Source of the DNA: Polytrichum commune
Lineage: Eukaryota > Streptophyta > Polytrichopsida > Polytrichales > Polytrichaceae
Length of the DNA stretch: 64,000 bases
Assembly: GCA_950295325.1 (NCBI GenBank)
Contig: OX485807.1
Location: forward strand, 36,982,440-37,046,439
Direction of reading: 5' to 3'
The position numbers were made by a program, and so were the translations under genes. How positions within the stretch are numbered: position 1 is the first letter of the stretch; each line of letters starts with the position of its first letter. Under the pieces are notes generated by a model that searched no databases, was not told the origin of the DNA, and worked only from the letters and a program-made list of their open reading frames with translations. Below, piece by piece: positions 35,546 through 46,401 of this stretch.

Positions 35546-37153
35546 TGTGAGCCCAAAAGGGTGCCCACATTTAGTCTTAGACCCTTGAAACGTTAGTTGA
35601 TGCACTTTGAAGTAGCATGTTACTTCACAAAAATATAAAAAGAGTGAAATGTTAGTCTTAGAAGTACCATGTTGTAAGAGGCTAGGATGTGAGTTGTTAT
35701 TGTGTTTTTACCTTCGGAAGGATTTGAGTGAATGAGGATAGGTAAGGAGAACTTGGATTGAGTAATTAGTGAGTAGGCTAGTACAAATGGATGGAGACAA
35801 CCAAAGTGACTCAAGAGGCAAGTGCATTCGAATTGGGATGAATGGAGGATCACATGGAGCGCACAAGTGGACCACCTCATCATGGCCACTTAATGGGGAA
35901 GGCCCAAGGAAGAATGCAAGGTGGAGGATAAGCAAATTCTCAAAGCACCAATCAAATCACGAGTTAAGCATCGTGGTTTGAATTAAGTGGTGAGCGACGA
36001 TTTGGGAAAGTAAGGGGAGAAAGTTATGGCGGCGGAAAGCGAAGGAGGCTAAGTTTGGGTTGAAGCATCCCAAGTTTGGTAAAGTGTGGTAGGTAGAAAG
36101 CCAAGGCTAGTTAAATGTTCGAATTAGGATCCTTGTTGATCATTTGAGGGAGGAAGGCTTAGAAGATAGGATTGGCGCCTACTAAGTAGGAGGAAATCTC
36201 AAGGGCTTATCGTGAGCCTTGAGGGTGCTCACCCCCTCAAGCTTACTATATAATCCCTCATTCTTCCCTCACTCATCCTCTCTTTCCTTTGTGCTCCAAG
36301 GCACCCCACGAGTTATAAGTGTGGGTGTGGGAAGCCATATTGGAGCACATGTGTGTGCTTAGTTTTTAGTTTGAGAGCCAAAGCTTGTTAGCCTTGAAGA
36401 GGGCTTGACCTCTTGGTAGAATTAGTGTTGACGTGAAGGATTTTAAAGTTAATTCATGATTCCAATTTGTGGTACTTAAAGTTCATGTTTTGAATACACG
36501 TGGTTGCAAGTTCCATGTTTAAGAGTTGAGCACTTGATGTTGTGATGAGTGCAAAAATATACTTGTGTGGATTAGTTAGTCTTAGTGAAGTTAGGAAATT
36601 CTCTCTCCCCCTCTCCTCTCTAGGATTTTAGGATTTTAGGATTAGAGAAGAATTGTGTGATTAGAAAGGGGTTGTTAGTAGAATTAGGGAAATTAGGTAG
36701 GAAGATTAGTTAAGGGCTTGAATAATTAGTGAGGTAGTTGGGGATTACAACTACAAAGTTGTGGGTTCATGAAGGAGCTGGGTTTGTTTAGTTAGAAAGT
36801 AAAGAGCTGGGTTTATGAAGGACCTGGGTTTGTTTAGTTAGAAGCTAAGGAGCTGGGTTCATGAAGGAGCTGGATTTATGAAGGACCTGGGTTTGTTTAG
36901 TTAGAAGCTAAGGAGCTGGGTTCATGAAGGAGCTGGGTTTATGAAGGAGCTGGGTTTGTTTAGTTAGAAGCTAAGAAGCTGGGTTTATGAAGGAGCTGGG
37001 TTTATGAAGGAGCTAGTTAAATCCAAGACCACTTGAAGGGTGAACCTTGCACTATGGACTCATCCAAGTCCAAATCCAATACCGCGGAGGAATGTGAGCC
37101 CAAACCCACTACTCGGACTACGGACGCTTAAGGGTGGGGGGTTTGGCCTCACA
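35546..37153 (+). repeat. LTR 3 of the Ty3/gypsy array
   Basis: 1608 bp, same termini, followed directly by the target duplication CCTTA (37154-37158). Its upstream part shares rare variants with LTR 2, its downstream part with LTR 1. No clear polypurine tract precedes it. Confidence 0.93.
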
Positions 37154-37158
37154 CCTTA

Positions 37159-38840
37159 CAAAAATTTGTAGAAAAACATGAATTTTATGTTATTTTATCA
37201 CGTTTTAGTGAAATTCAAGACAACTACGTGTTCAATATATTCACTTGCACAGTACTTGCATCATCTTCTAAAATCTTTTCTTGATTTTTTCTAGACAACA
37301 TAGATTGCTTAGCTTTGTAGATCAATATGTTTTTTCACATGTTTATGATTTTTTCCTTCAGAGGATTTAAAGTAGTATATATTTTTTACTCACTTTCACT
37401 TAAACCTATGCAACGTAATGGACTTGTGTACTTGACCGCACTTGCGTCCACCAAGGGAGTAAAATTATAACCATGCCCACACTTGGACCCAAACTCCAAA
37501 GGAGGAATCCGCAAAAAGTAAAGAGGCGGAGGGTGAGAGAAAGCAATTTAGAGAAATATTAGAGACCTCCACCAACATTGTCAAGGTACAAACCTTAAAT
37601 ATGTCATGAGTTTGCCTAAATAAGTCAAGAAGTTAGTGTGGTGTGGCTAACCGTTAAAGAACCCCATAAAAGTACAGCCTTAAAGATGGAATGTGGTACA
37701 GAAGATCACATGTTCTTTGTAATTTTCATGGAATATAATTCATTGATTATCCCAATTAGTGTGTGTTATTATTTGGAGTTACGCAATGCAATAATGTCTT
37801 ACTCAAGAGTTCAATGTTTACTAATGAAGTTCAAATAGGTTGTTCAAATGTTAAAGAACATAAATGACTTTGCTTTGTTGATTTCTTTTACATTATAATT
37901 TTTTTTCCAGTCCCTTCTTACTTAGTTGGTTTCATTATGTTTTATTTTTTCTTCCACAAGTGTTAGCTCTTAAATCAAACTACAACTTTGATTAGTGCCC
38001 ATAATCAAAGGTTTCAACCGGTTTGGTTATTATGTAAAAATAAAAATAAATTCATTCTCAAAGAATACATGACTGACATGAAGGCTAATGAAGTTTCAAA
38101 GAACCAATAGGAAACAAGAATGCATGTGGTTTAAAGAAATTGATGAATGACATGGCAACAAGGCAAATGTGCACAACCAACTTTCTCCAAGTGCTATAGA
38201 ATTATACGAAGAAGATATTGTTCCATCTACACCTACTTTATATCAAGCAACTACAACTACACTACCAATTGTTACAACCATCAACTACTAGAGCATAAGA
38301 GAAGAGAAAAAAATACTCATGAAAAAATTAAAAGTTTGTTAAGACAAATTGTTGATGATTCTAGAGCTCTTCTAGCATCTATCCATGAATCTATACACTT
38401 GTTGAAGAACATAAATACAAATTTTGTTACTCATCTAGAAAATTTATATTTTCTTCTTCTATTGAATATGTCTCATTGTAACATAAACTAATGTAACAAA
38501 TATAAGACAACATAAGAATTAAGTAGCCTAAAAGGATAGCCTTTATATTCATTATAATGCATGCATAAATTTCTAAGGCTACACCTTCTCCAATCAAACC
38601 ATAGACCTTTCAATTTCTTCTCATTTCTAATCACCTCAACTATGGTCTTCCTTATCAAATGTCATTTGAATATCTAGCTCTAATTGAGCTCATTCTACAC
38701 TATTCTCTTAATTAAAGGAATTTTTATTGTATGAGCACCGTTTTTAAGGTTGTCTGTCCTACACAAGAAAAAATCCGTACACCAAATAAGTTATGATTGG
38801 TGCAACAGTCATACAACACCCTACAACCACGGACATACAA
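37159..38840. other. AT-rich interval without recognised features
   Basis: The left part, together with the sequence left of 17600, is the uninterrupted target of the LTR array. Open frames at 37638-37838 and 38147-38491 show no family resemblance; the second is Asn/Tyr-rich and probably not coding. Confidence 0.35.
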
Positions 38841-38849
38841 TCCCCATTG

Positions 38850-39060
38850 CATGAGCAAACTCACATGAGCCTGCTCATGTTCTAGCATTTTCCCAAAGTC
38901 TATCATATCCTCAAAGGTCTCTATGGCCTCAAGCAATACTTGAGGATGGAACAAGGCTTTTGTAGACTTCTTAAAGGAGTATGATCTCATCCAAGGCACT
39001 GGTGATCCGTGTATTTTTTACAATACTAAATCCCCTTGGCTAATTCTCGCATTTTAGGTA
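38850..39060 (+). mobile_element. Ty1/copia reverse transcriptase fragment (fossil)
   Basis: One plus-strand frame reads WNKAFVDFLKEYDLIQGTGD at about 38947-39006, with a further CIFYN; this is the copia-type reverse transcriptase stretch that follows the LYGLKQ region. It is a short, strongly decayed remnant with many breaks. No LTRs were found near it. Confidence 0.55.
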
Positions 39061-39902
39061 AATTATTGTCTCCTAATGTGTGGAGATCAATCTCTCCTTC
39101 ACAAAATGGTTTCTTACTTGAAAGCCAATTTCAAAGTGACAGCGGGAGATGCGTGTCTTCAACTTTTATTGATTAGATTCACGTCTTCAAATTTATGATG
39201 CATAAGTAGCAATTCTATGTTGAAACATCAACAAAAACCAAATTGAAAATTGGACCTCTCCTAATTTGGATATGATTACTTGAAATGCATGTTTGTTAAT
39301 GCCTTGATTGAATACATAGATCCTTCCAATTGTGTTCACTATTGAATGTGGAGTAGTTAATAGATTTCGAATACATACTCTTATATTTGCTAAACATGTG
39401 TCTTCATGGTGCTTGCTCTTTGTTCCTCACCCAACCACGAACCAATCAAATATAGAACATGCCCAATTAAGATAAGTAATTAAATAGCACCTACATACCT
39501 TAAGCTTTCATCAAATACAAAGCAAGTGCTAGCATGTTTAGAGAGATAAGGTAGGTGACCCTAATTTGTTTTATGATATTATATGGAATTCCTATATTGA
39601 TTGGTGTATGATTGAGTGCGGGTCTAAAAATAAACACCAAAAATACATATGTTGGGAAGAAATTAGACTACATGCTCGAAATTTGCTAACCATTCTAGAT
39701 GTAAATGTCAACATGATTGAGGAAACCTAAATGATCTTTTAATAACTAAGAGAATCTTCACTCCAACAATGAGTATGTCCATATTCATAACAACTTTAAA
39801 AAGTTATGAGGATATGCTAAATCACCTCGCACTATAATTATGTGTCCATATCATATGAGAAGTGGGTGCAGAGAGAAAAGTGCCCATGTAAGACCCGCAT
39901 AC
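39061..39902. other. Interval, probably more decayed copia sequence
   Basis: No clear frame or terminal repeat. Its position downstream of the reverse transcriptase fragment makes a copia origin possible but unproven. Confidence 0.25.
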
Positions 39903-39910
39903 CATAATAA

Positions 39911-40132
39911 CAGTGTCCGAAGAAATTTTAGGGCATCATCATCGAGATCCTAGTATTTCTAAGTCCAACCGGTTATATGTAGTGATTTTTCGGATTTTCT
40001 TTATTTATGAGGTAATTTCTACCGAATCCTCTAAAACGATGGGTAAATTTCCTGAAGTCTTGACCTAAGGAGGTAAATTCTCAAACTCAACCGGTTCATC
40101 TGCAACTAGCGGCCGGTTCTCCCCATTCATTG
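39911..40132 (+). mobile_element. hAT-type MITE, 'CCGGTT' family (whole)
   Basis: It begins CAGTGTCCGAAGAAATTTTA and ends CCGGTTCTCCCCATTCATTG. The flanks CATAATAA (39903-39910) and CTTAATAA (40133-40140) match at 7 of 8. 222 bp, non-coding, with AACCGGTT motifs near each end. Its right part is the IR1 partner of 3692-3872. Confidence 0.82.
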
Positions 40133-40959
40133 CTTAATAATGCTAAGCAATTATCATGATTATTGAGCTACTCCCAGCCTACCATACCCCTTATTGAGGG
40201 CATCTTATCCAAGAGAAGAGTCAGAAATCACGCAGTGTTGGGCAGAGGACATGGTTTAAAGGGATGTGAAATGAAAGTCAACCATTCATCCACTGGGAAT
40301 CGTAAACTACAAGGTTGTGAAATTATAGTCTCCTATGGTGCTTCTTGGGATACACATGGGCAACGACCTTGGTGACATGGCATTCCTAGCTGGCATGGAA
40401 ACTTGATCAAGGCTCCCGGCCGGGCATACTGTATATGCTGGAATGAGAATGTTTTGACAGGCTGGTGGTGCTTGTAAATCTGAAAGGAGAAGTATAAGGC
40501 CATCGCCACCGTTCCCCCCAACGGCCACGCCAACGGCAAGTGGCCGAGGCGGGTCCCGGTACAGCCGTCACCGCCCTCCCGGCAACCCTAAACCCACTGC
40601 CGGTCACGCCATCCCAGTTGCCTTGGACGGCAGCTTGGTGTGCAATTTTTCCACCCTCCAAAACTTGATTTTTTCAGTCTGACACTGTTGGAGGTTTTGT
40701 CAATGGCTGGTCAGAGGGAACAAGGTGGTGGAATGGGATCACCGGAAGGGGGGCCAGCAAAAGGTCCAATAAAAATGTATATTAAATATAAAAGCAATAC
40801 ATTAAAGTAAAAGAACATAAAGTAAAAACATCATATATACAAATGTTAAGTATAACGTAACTCATAGTTATTTAATTTAATATTTTAAATTATTTCAATT
40901 ACTAAATAATTGAACGCTATCATGGTAGTTTTTAAATAACCTCAAATTTAGCTTACATT

Positions 40960-41277
40960 AAGAGAATAATAGAACGGCCAAACACCTATAGGTATGTGTT
41001 GGTTTTTGTCATTGTCAAGATAAGAATGCTTTGCGTGCAATTTTATATAAAATAATATAAAATAATATAATGATGTGACGAATGTAACCAATACCCTACC
41101 GAGGTATTAGTCACATTAGTCACAACGTTATAAAATCTTGCACAACTCTCACACCGTGAGGCTTAACTTTGTTATAATTTTTGGTATAGTTGCCACATTA
41201 GAGAAGGTTCAATTGTGCAAATTTTTACGGTCATTTGATATTGTGACATATTGTAATAAATTTTTAATTTTTTACTT
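40960..41277 (+). repeat. ~355-bp tandem repeat, diverged unit 1
   Basis: It matches the units at 43088-43440 and 43441-43680 through the TGTTGGTTTTTGTCATTGTC block, the imperfect hairpin (41074-41095 / 41103-41124) and the TTTTTACGGTCATTTGATAT block. The solo LTR is inserted at its end. Confidence 0.75.
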
Positions 41278-43082
41278 TGTGAGCCCAAAATGGTGCCCAT
41301 ATGTGGTGATTAACTCTTCGAAACCAATTTTAGTTTGACTTTGATGAGTTATGATTATTCACAAAACATAAAAAGAGTGAAGTGTGGTGTGGATTTAACT
41401 TTAGGCATTAGGTGGTGTTGTGTGATTATTTCAAGGTTTGATTTCAATGAGAGTATGCCTTGATAATGTGAGTAGGGGGTAAGGTGAAGCAAGGTGAGCT
41501 CCGCGGGTTAAATGCCCACTTTTGGATCCACCTTGTTAGTTTAGGAAGAAGGAAGCTTGGTGGTTGGGGATTAGTCCCTACTTTGGAGGAGAAGGTTAAG
41601 GGATTGTGATTGGAGGTGCTAATCCTCTCACCCTATCCTCACCTCTCTCTCCCTCTCTCCCTCTTTGCTACTTAAGGTGTTTTTTCTCTCATTTCCCTCT
41701 CTCTCCATCAAGCGCTCTCAAGGGAGCAAGTTCTTAAGAGCTTGAGCCACGTGTGTGGGTTATTAGTTTTAGTGAAATTAATTAGTTAAGCTCTCTCTCT
41801 CATTATCTCATTATCAAAGGGGGAGAAGCTCTTAGAGCTTGAGACAAGGTGTGTGGATTAAGTAGCTATTAGAGTAGTTGTGTGTTAGATTAGTTCATTA
41901 GCGGGGTAAGTTAGTACACGTAACCAAAGGACAAGGAGAAGTAGTTAAGGTGAGGCTCGACTAGCACCTAGGGTCGGTTAGTGAATGTAGCTCATAGCTG
42001 ACTCAAGGCCGAAGCCACAGTCCATGCCAAAGCAACAGTTTCAGGCTGAAGCCAACGTTCCAGGACAAAGCAACAGTTTTAGGCCGAAGCCACAGTTCCA
42101 GGCCGAAGCCACCGTTCCAGGCCAAAGCAACAGTTTCAGGCCGAAGCCACAGCTCAAGGCCGAAGCCATAGTCCAGGCCAAAGCAACAGTTTCAGGCTGA
42201 AGCCAACGTTCCAGGACAAAGCAACAGTTTCAGGCCGAAGCCACAGTTCCAGGCCGAAGCCACAGTCCAGGCCAAAGCAACAGTTTCAGGCTGAAGCCAA
42301 CGTTCCAGGACAAAGCAACAGTTTCAGGCCGAAGCCACAGTTCCAGGCCGAAGCCACAATCAAGGCCGAAGCCACCGTTCCAGGCCAAAGCAACAGTTTC
42401 AGGCCGAAGCCATAGTCCAGGCCAAAGCAACAGTTTCAGGCCGAAGCCATAGTCCAGGCCAAAGCAACAGTTTCAGGCCAAAGCCACAGTTCCAGGCCGA
42501 AGCCACAATTTCAAGCTGCAGCCGAAGCCAACACAAGGGCCAACCGATCCGGCGGGAGTGCAAGCAATTAACAAGGCCTAGCAACTTAGTTGTTTAGCCC
42601 GAAGACTAATCTAAATCACACTAGGCTATGGTAGGTCATCCTAGATCTTGAGTAAGGGTTGGGATTTATTAGACTAGGTAGGGTTGTATGCGACTCTTTG
42701 AATGTATTAATGATGGATCATGGAGATGAGTGTTTTTAAACACTTGCAATCTCTTTGTCAAAATAAGATCACGTGTGCCACGAATGGAGAATGTGGAGGA
42801 CCTTGGCAAGGTCAATACAAGGGGAGTAAAGATCAAGGGTGCTAGGGGACTCTCTTTAAGGGCGTGCGTGGCCAAGGCCGCGGGGTGGACCCTTGAGAAA
42901 TCACATTCCACCACACGCCAAGAGACTCAAAATAATGTAACAAGTTAAGTTAAGATAAAGTGAGTACCTTGGGCATGAGAGCCACATAGCGATTCACATT
43001 ATAATGATGTTACGAAGTGAATGTGATTCTCAAAACCATCACCCGGACTAGGACGCCTAAGGGTGGTGGGTTTGGCCTCACA
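41278..43082 (+). mobile_element. Solo LTR related to the Ty3/gypsy array
   Basis: 1805 bp, with termini TGTGAGCCCAAAATGGTGCC and GGTTTGGCCTCACA like the array LTRs, and TACTT on both sides (41273-41277, 43083-43087). No internal region is present, so it is a solo LTR left by LTR-LTR recombination. It is much diverged from the array LTRs over most of its length but shares the block 42725-42840 with LTR 2 (28080-28200). It carries its own minisatellite. A related but distinct and older subfamily. Confidence 0.9.
42001..42540. repeat. GCCGAAGCCACAGT minisatellite in the solo LTR
   Basis: Units built on CAGGCCGAAGCCACAGTT and CAGGCCAAAGCAACAGTTTC alternate in a higher-order array of about 540 bp. 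Open frames on the minus strand (42230-42584) are repeat translations and not genes. Confidence 0.9.
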
Positions 43083-43087
43083 TACTT

Positions 43088-43680
43088 GCTTTAAATTGAA
43101 TTTCAAATTGAAATTGAGAAATCGTTAAAATGGTCTAGTACATGTTGGAGTGTGTTGGTTTTGGTCATGGTAATGATAGGAATGTTTCACATGCAAATTC
43201 ATATACAATACAATAAGATTAGAGATGATTGTATAATGATGTGACTAATGTGACTCATACCCTGCCGAGGTATCAGACACATTAGTCACAACATTATAAA
43301 ATCTTGCACAACTCTCATACCTCGAGGCCTAAGTTTGTGATAATTTTTTGTATAGTTGGTACATCAAGGAAGTTTGGATTTTGGAAGTTTTTACGGTCAT
43401 TTGATATTGTGACATATTGTTTTTTTTTTATTTTATTCTCTTTAAATTCAATTTCAAATTGAGAAATCGTTAAAATGGTCTAGTACATGTTGGAGTGTGT
43501 TGGTTTTGGTCATGGTTATGATAGGAATTTCTTCACATGCAAATTCATATACAATAAAATGAAATTATAGACGATTGTATAAGGATGTGACTAATGTGAC
43601 TAATACCCTGCCGAGGTATTAGTCACATTAGTCACAACATTATAAAATGTTGCACGACTCTCATATCTCGAGGCCTAAAT
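43088..43680 (+). repeat. ~355-bp tandem repeat, units 2 and 3, with hairpins
   Basis: Unit 2 (43088-~43435) and unit 3 (~43440-43680) share TCAAATTGAGAAATCGTTAA, GTACATGTTGGAGTGTGTTG, and a hairpin followed by ACATTATAAAAT. In unit 3 the hairpin is perfect: 43586-43607 pairs with 43615-43636 (22 bp, loop CTGCCGA). In unit 2 (43240-43261 / 43269-43290) two pairs are mismatched. Non-coding. Confidence 0.88.
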
Positions 43681-44199
43681 ATATGCTAAAGATGTTTTGA
43701 AATTTATGGCTAGCCAAGGTTCCCAGATTTTCGATACTCAGGTTTTGTTAGGAATGGGAAAAATCCATGACAAACTCATGGGAATTGGTGTTGGACATTT
43801 AACATCACTAAAACAATGTGACATTAGAAGGGGCGGAGAGGAAGGTGTAGGGAAGGGGGTGGAGGATGGTGGAAAGCACAAGGAAGGGGGCCTTGTCAGT
43901 GACCCCCCTCCGCAGTCCGCCACATGTGTGGTTGGCGGGCCACTGCCCGGGCCCGCTGGCAAAGACCACGGGAGCTGCCCCGACACAGTGGCCGGCCCAC
44001 GCCATCCAGACCCTCCCCCCATTGGCGTTGGGGGGAATGGGTGGAGATGCCCTAAGTTCTTTCATTTTCGTCTCGCCCACTTTCAAGTCATCAGGTAGCT
44101 TGCGGCTTCCCAACTGCATCCTTGCCATTGGGGGGTGTCAAAGTGGGTTATGGTAGTTTACAATAATTATCTAATTAGTGTCAGAGCATTAAAAGTCGT

Positions 44200-44998
44200 G
44201 TTCAAGTCCATGAATGGAGGGGGCTCGCATCACACCTGCTTCCATTTTCACACAATGTATCTTTTGCCTCCCCAATACCAGTGAGTCGGTTAAACATAAG
44301 TTCTGGGATTGCATCCAAGCGCGGAGGGCTTGGAGATGGGCCACGTGTATCATGCATGAGTTGTGCGGAGTGAGGATTGGCAACTACGACAGTTTTCACT
44401 CAAAACAAGCTATTTATGGGGAAACAATACAAAAGAAATTTTGCAAACAAATTAAAATTTGGCACCTCCTTTGTGGCATCGCTTTGTGGAGCATCAGGAT
44501 TGAACGTAATGATAAAGTGTTCAACCTCGAACAATGGCACGAGTCTAAGGTCAAACACCGCATTTGGGATGAACTAGTCATGTATGCCGAGGCAACATGG
44601 GAACGGGTGATTAAGCAAATCAAGATTAAAAGCTTCTCCGCTATGGCCTTGCTCCAAGGTCCCCACAAAACGTGGGCTGCTAGGACCATCCTTTGTAGGA
44701 GGAACAATTTACATATTGAGTGGAACTCGAAACAACAACGTAGGTAGGATGTCCAACTCTCTGGTGAGGGTTGCCTTTGTGGTTAGGGGTTGTCCTTGGC
44801 AGGTGGAGTGGGGTTGGTCCTTGGCTTGGTGGGTCCGGGGGGTTCTCCTTAGTAGGGCGGGGTGCTGGTTCTCTTTACGTGGCGGTGTTTCACGTGAAGG
44901 GGCCCCGCATCCCCTCGAAGCGGCCGCATTTTCTTGGTTTTTATTTCATTAACGTTGGCTCGGTTGGCCTTATGTCTCAAAAATAAAAATAGCAAATA
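44200..44998 (+). pseudogene. L1-type LINE 3' end with zf-RVT domain (right copy)
   Basis: An open stretch at 44214-44747 reads CIFC, then ESVKHKFWDC (C-x2-C ... H-x4-C), then RRAWRWATC, then IWHLLCGIALWSIRIERNDKVF: the zf-RVT zinc-binding domain and following helix at the C-terminus of plant L1-like ORF2. The stop is followed by about 250 bp ending in an A-rich tail (GTCTCAAAAATAAAAATAG, 44974-44992). Everything upstream (endonuclease, reverse transcriptase) is missing, so it is a 5'-truncated, inactive insertion. It is the IR1 partner of 2385-3190 and the better preserved of the two. Confidence 0.75.
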
Positions 44999-45673
44999 AA
45001 AGTGGTGTGCCATGACATTAACTAGAGTGGGCATTAACGTTCATGATTCGGCATGCAATATCAAGTGTCATGTGACACTTTCTTTTAGCGTCACCCAACA
45101 TGGGTCATTGAGAAATAGTGGGAGATGCACTAATTCAAATGTTTAGCATACATCAAAACTTGTCTTGAGCATAGTTATTATCATTATCATTATTTATTTG
45201 ATTTTGGTTAGATTTTATTCATTGTTGAAAGATGATCTTGAACATACATCGTAGCACGTCCAAGGTTTCTTTAGTACTATATGAATAAAGTGTAAAGTGG
45301 TCATTACACAGAGCGCCTAGGGGTGGATTCTTCATACCATGTACGAATTAATGTGAGTGTAAGAAGGGGTATTATTTGAGGCGATTGTGTACATCACATA
45401 GATAATTATGAGGGAGAGGTAGTATTTTTCTTTACTTTGTACATTTAAAAAGGCTATTAATAAATCTGAAGTAAAAGTGGATGTACAAAAAGGGGGCCCT
45501 AAGGTTTAAAGAGAAAAAATGAAAAAAGATGTGTTGGTGTAATCCAATTCACGTCATCCATTGTTGTCATATGGTATTAATCATCAATGACAACTCTATC
45601 CATTCGTACGAGGGTTATAGTAAGGGTCATTTTTCTTTTGTTGAGGTTACAATTAGATGTAGCGACCATATTT

Positions 45674-46401
45674 GTTACCTATGTTTTAGAATGAATGTGA
45701 GGTAGCCAACGGGAACACACGAGCTCATTCTTGAAGATAATGAATGATTGACTTGTTACTTAAAATCGAGAATGTACCCTAAGCTTGCTTGCATTGAATC
45801 CCAAGGAGATGTGCTCGCTTCAAATGTTTTACCACGCATGTATGTGGAAGACTTGTGAGTGGCTGAGCAACAAGAGAATTCAATTTGGTGAGTGATACCC
45901 ATGCATAGAGCAAAACCTTGCTCGACCAAGGTGAAGCCGCCAAAACCAAGTTGACTTTAGGAGAGGTTTCGGACCACTACACAATTTAAGATGATAATTA
46001 GTGCCACCTACTGTTCGCAGTTACATAGTGCTATAACCATCTTCTAAGATTGTAATATATTACCAAGATAAATCAGTGTGATCTATAATGACCGAACAAC
46101 CTATTCAACCTTTGCTAATAAAAAATGAATTCTAGAATGATGAATACTTTAGTACTTAATGATTATAAATAGTAAGTGACACTAAATACCATAAATGGCA
46201 TGTTAGTGAATCATTCTTGAAAGCGGGATTCTAGTGTTGACGTCTACCGAACCATTTATGGTATTAAACGTCACTTACTATTCGGAAATTGCGCATTGTT
46301 ATAACATTTTATTGTTAATGAATTTTTTTCACCAGATAAAGATGTTAATGTTATATAGTGTGTAGACAACCGATTTGACCTTTTTGGTAAGAAACGAGAG
46401 C
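45674..46401. repeat. Right-arm-specific segment of IR1 with inverted sub-repeats
   Basis: The left arm has continuous sequence at the matching place (about 1700-1720), so this ~730 bp is extra here or replaced there. It contains TAGTAAGTGACACTAAATAC at about 46169 and its near-inverse at 46255-46283, and another variant at 46006-46040. These resemble the flanking IR1 sequence at 46437-46465, as if a short MITE-like repeat had multiplied locally. Clean termini were not found. Confidence 0.5.

Larger units (their letters stand above)
17605..37153 (+). mobile_element. Tandem Ty3/gypsy array: LTR-internal-LTR-internal-LTR
   Basis: Three LTRs with termini TGTGAG...CTCACA (17605-19212, 26424-28334, 35546-37153) bound two internal regions of exactly 7,211 bp each. 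The whole array, not each element, is flanked by CCTTA at 17600-17604 and 37154-37158. The middle LTR is shared and has no target duplication beside it. The internal regions look almost identical, and the outer LTRs are equal in length (1608 bp) with very few differences, so the array is young. The first unit's gag-pol is broken about once; the second looks whole. Integrase and reverse transcriptase are of Ty3/gypsy type; no chromodomain is seen, which suggests the non-chromodomain (Tat/Athila-like) side of the family, tentatively. Confidence 0.93.
40498..44052. mobile_element. Large PIF/Harbinger-type element inside IR1
   Basis: The left end is GGCCATCGCCACCGTTCCCC and the right end is the inverse of GGGCATCTCCACCCATTCCC. 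Both then share CCCAACG. TAA flanks both sides (40495-40497, 44053-44055). The left arm of IR1 has the unoccupied site with a single TTA at 3327-3329, so the insertion is proven by comparison. Length 3555 bp with GC-rich subterminal stretches (about 40500-40630 and 43830-44050). The interior holds three copies of a ~355-bp repeat and a solo LTR. No transposase frame is seen. Confidence 0.88.

Noticed and set aside
42001-42540. CRISPR-like array of short repeats
   Set aside because: The units are contiguous and variable, without unique spacers, and this is a plant nuclear context with LTR boundaries on both sides.
42230-42584. Minus-strand frames rich in WLRPETVALAWN
   Set aside because: Translations of the GCCGAAGCCACAGT minisatellite.
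43697-44156. 133- and 106-aa overlapping frames on both strands near the right end of the 3.55-kb element
   Set aside because: They come from the GC-rich subterminal region, overlap on opposite strands, run across the element's edge, and resemble no protein family.
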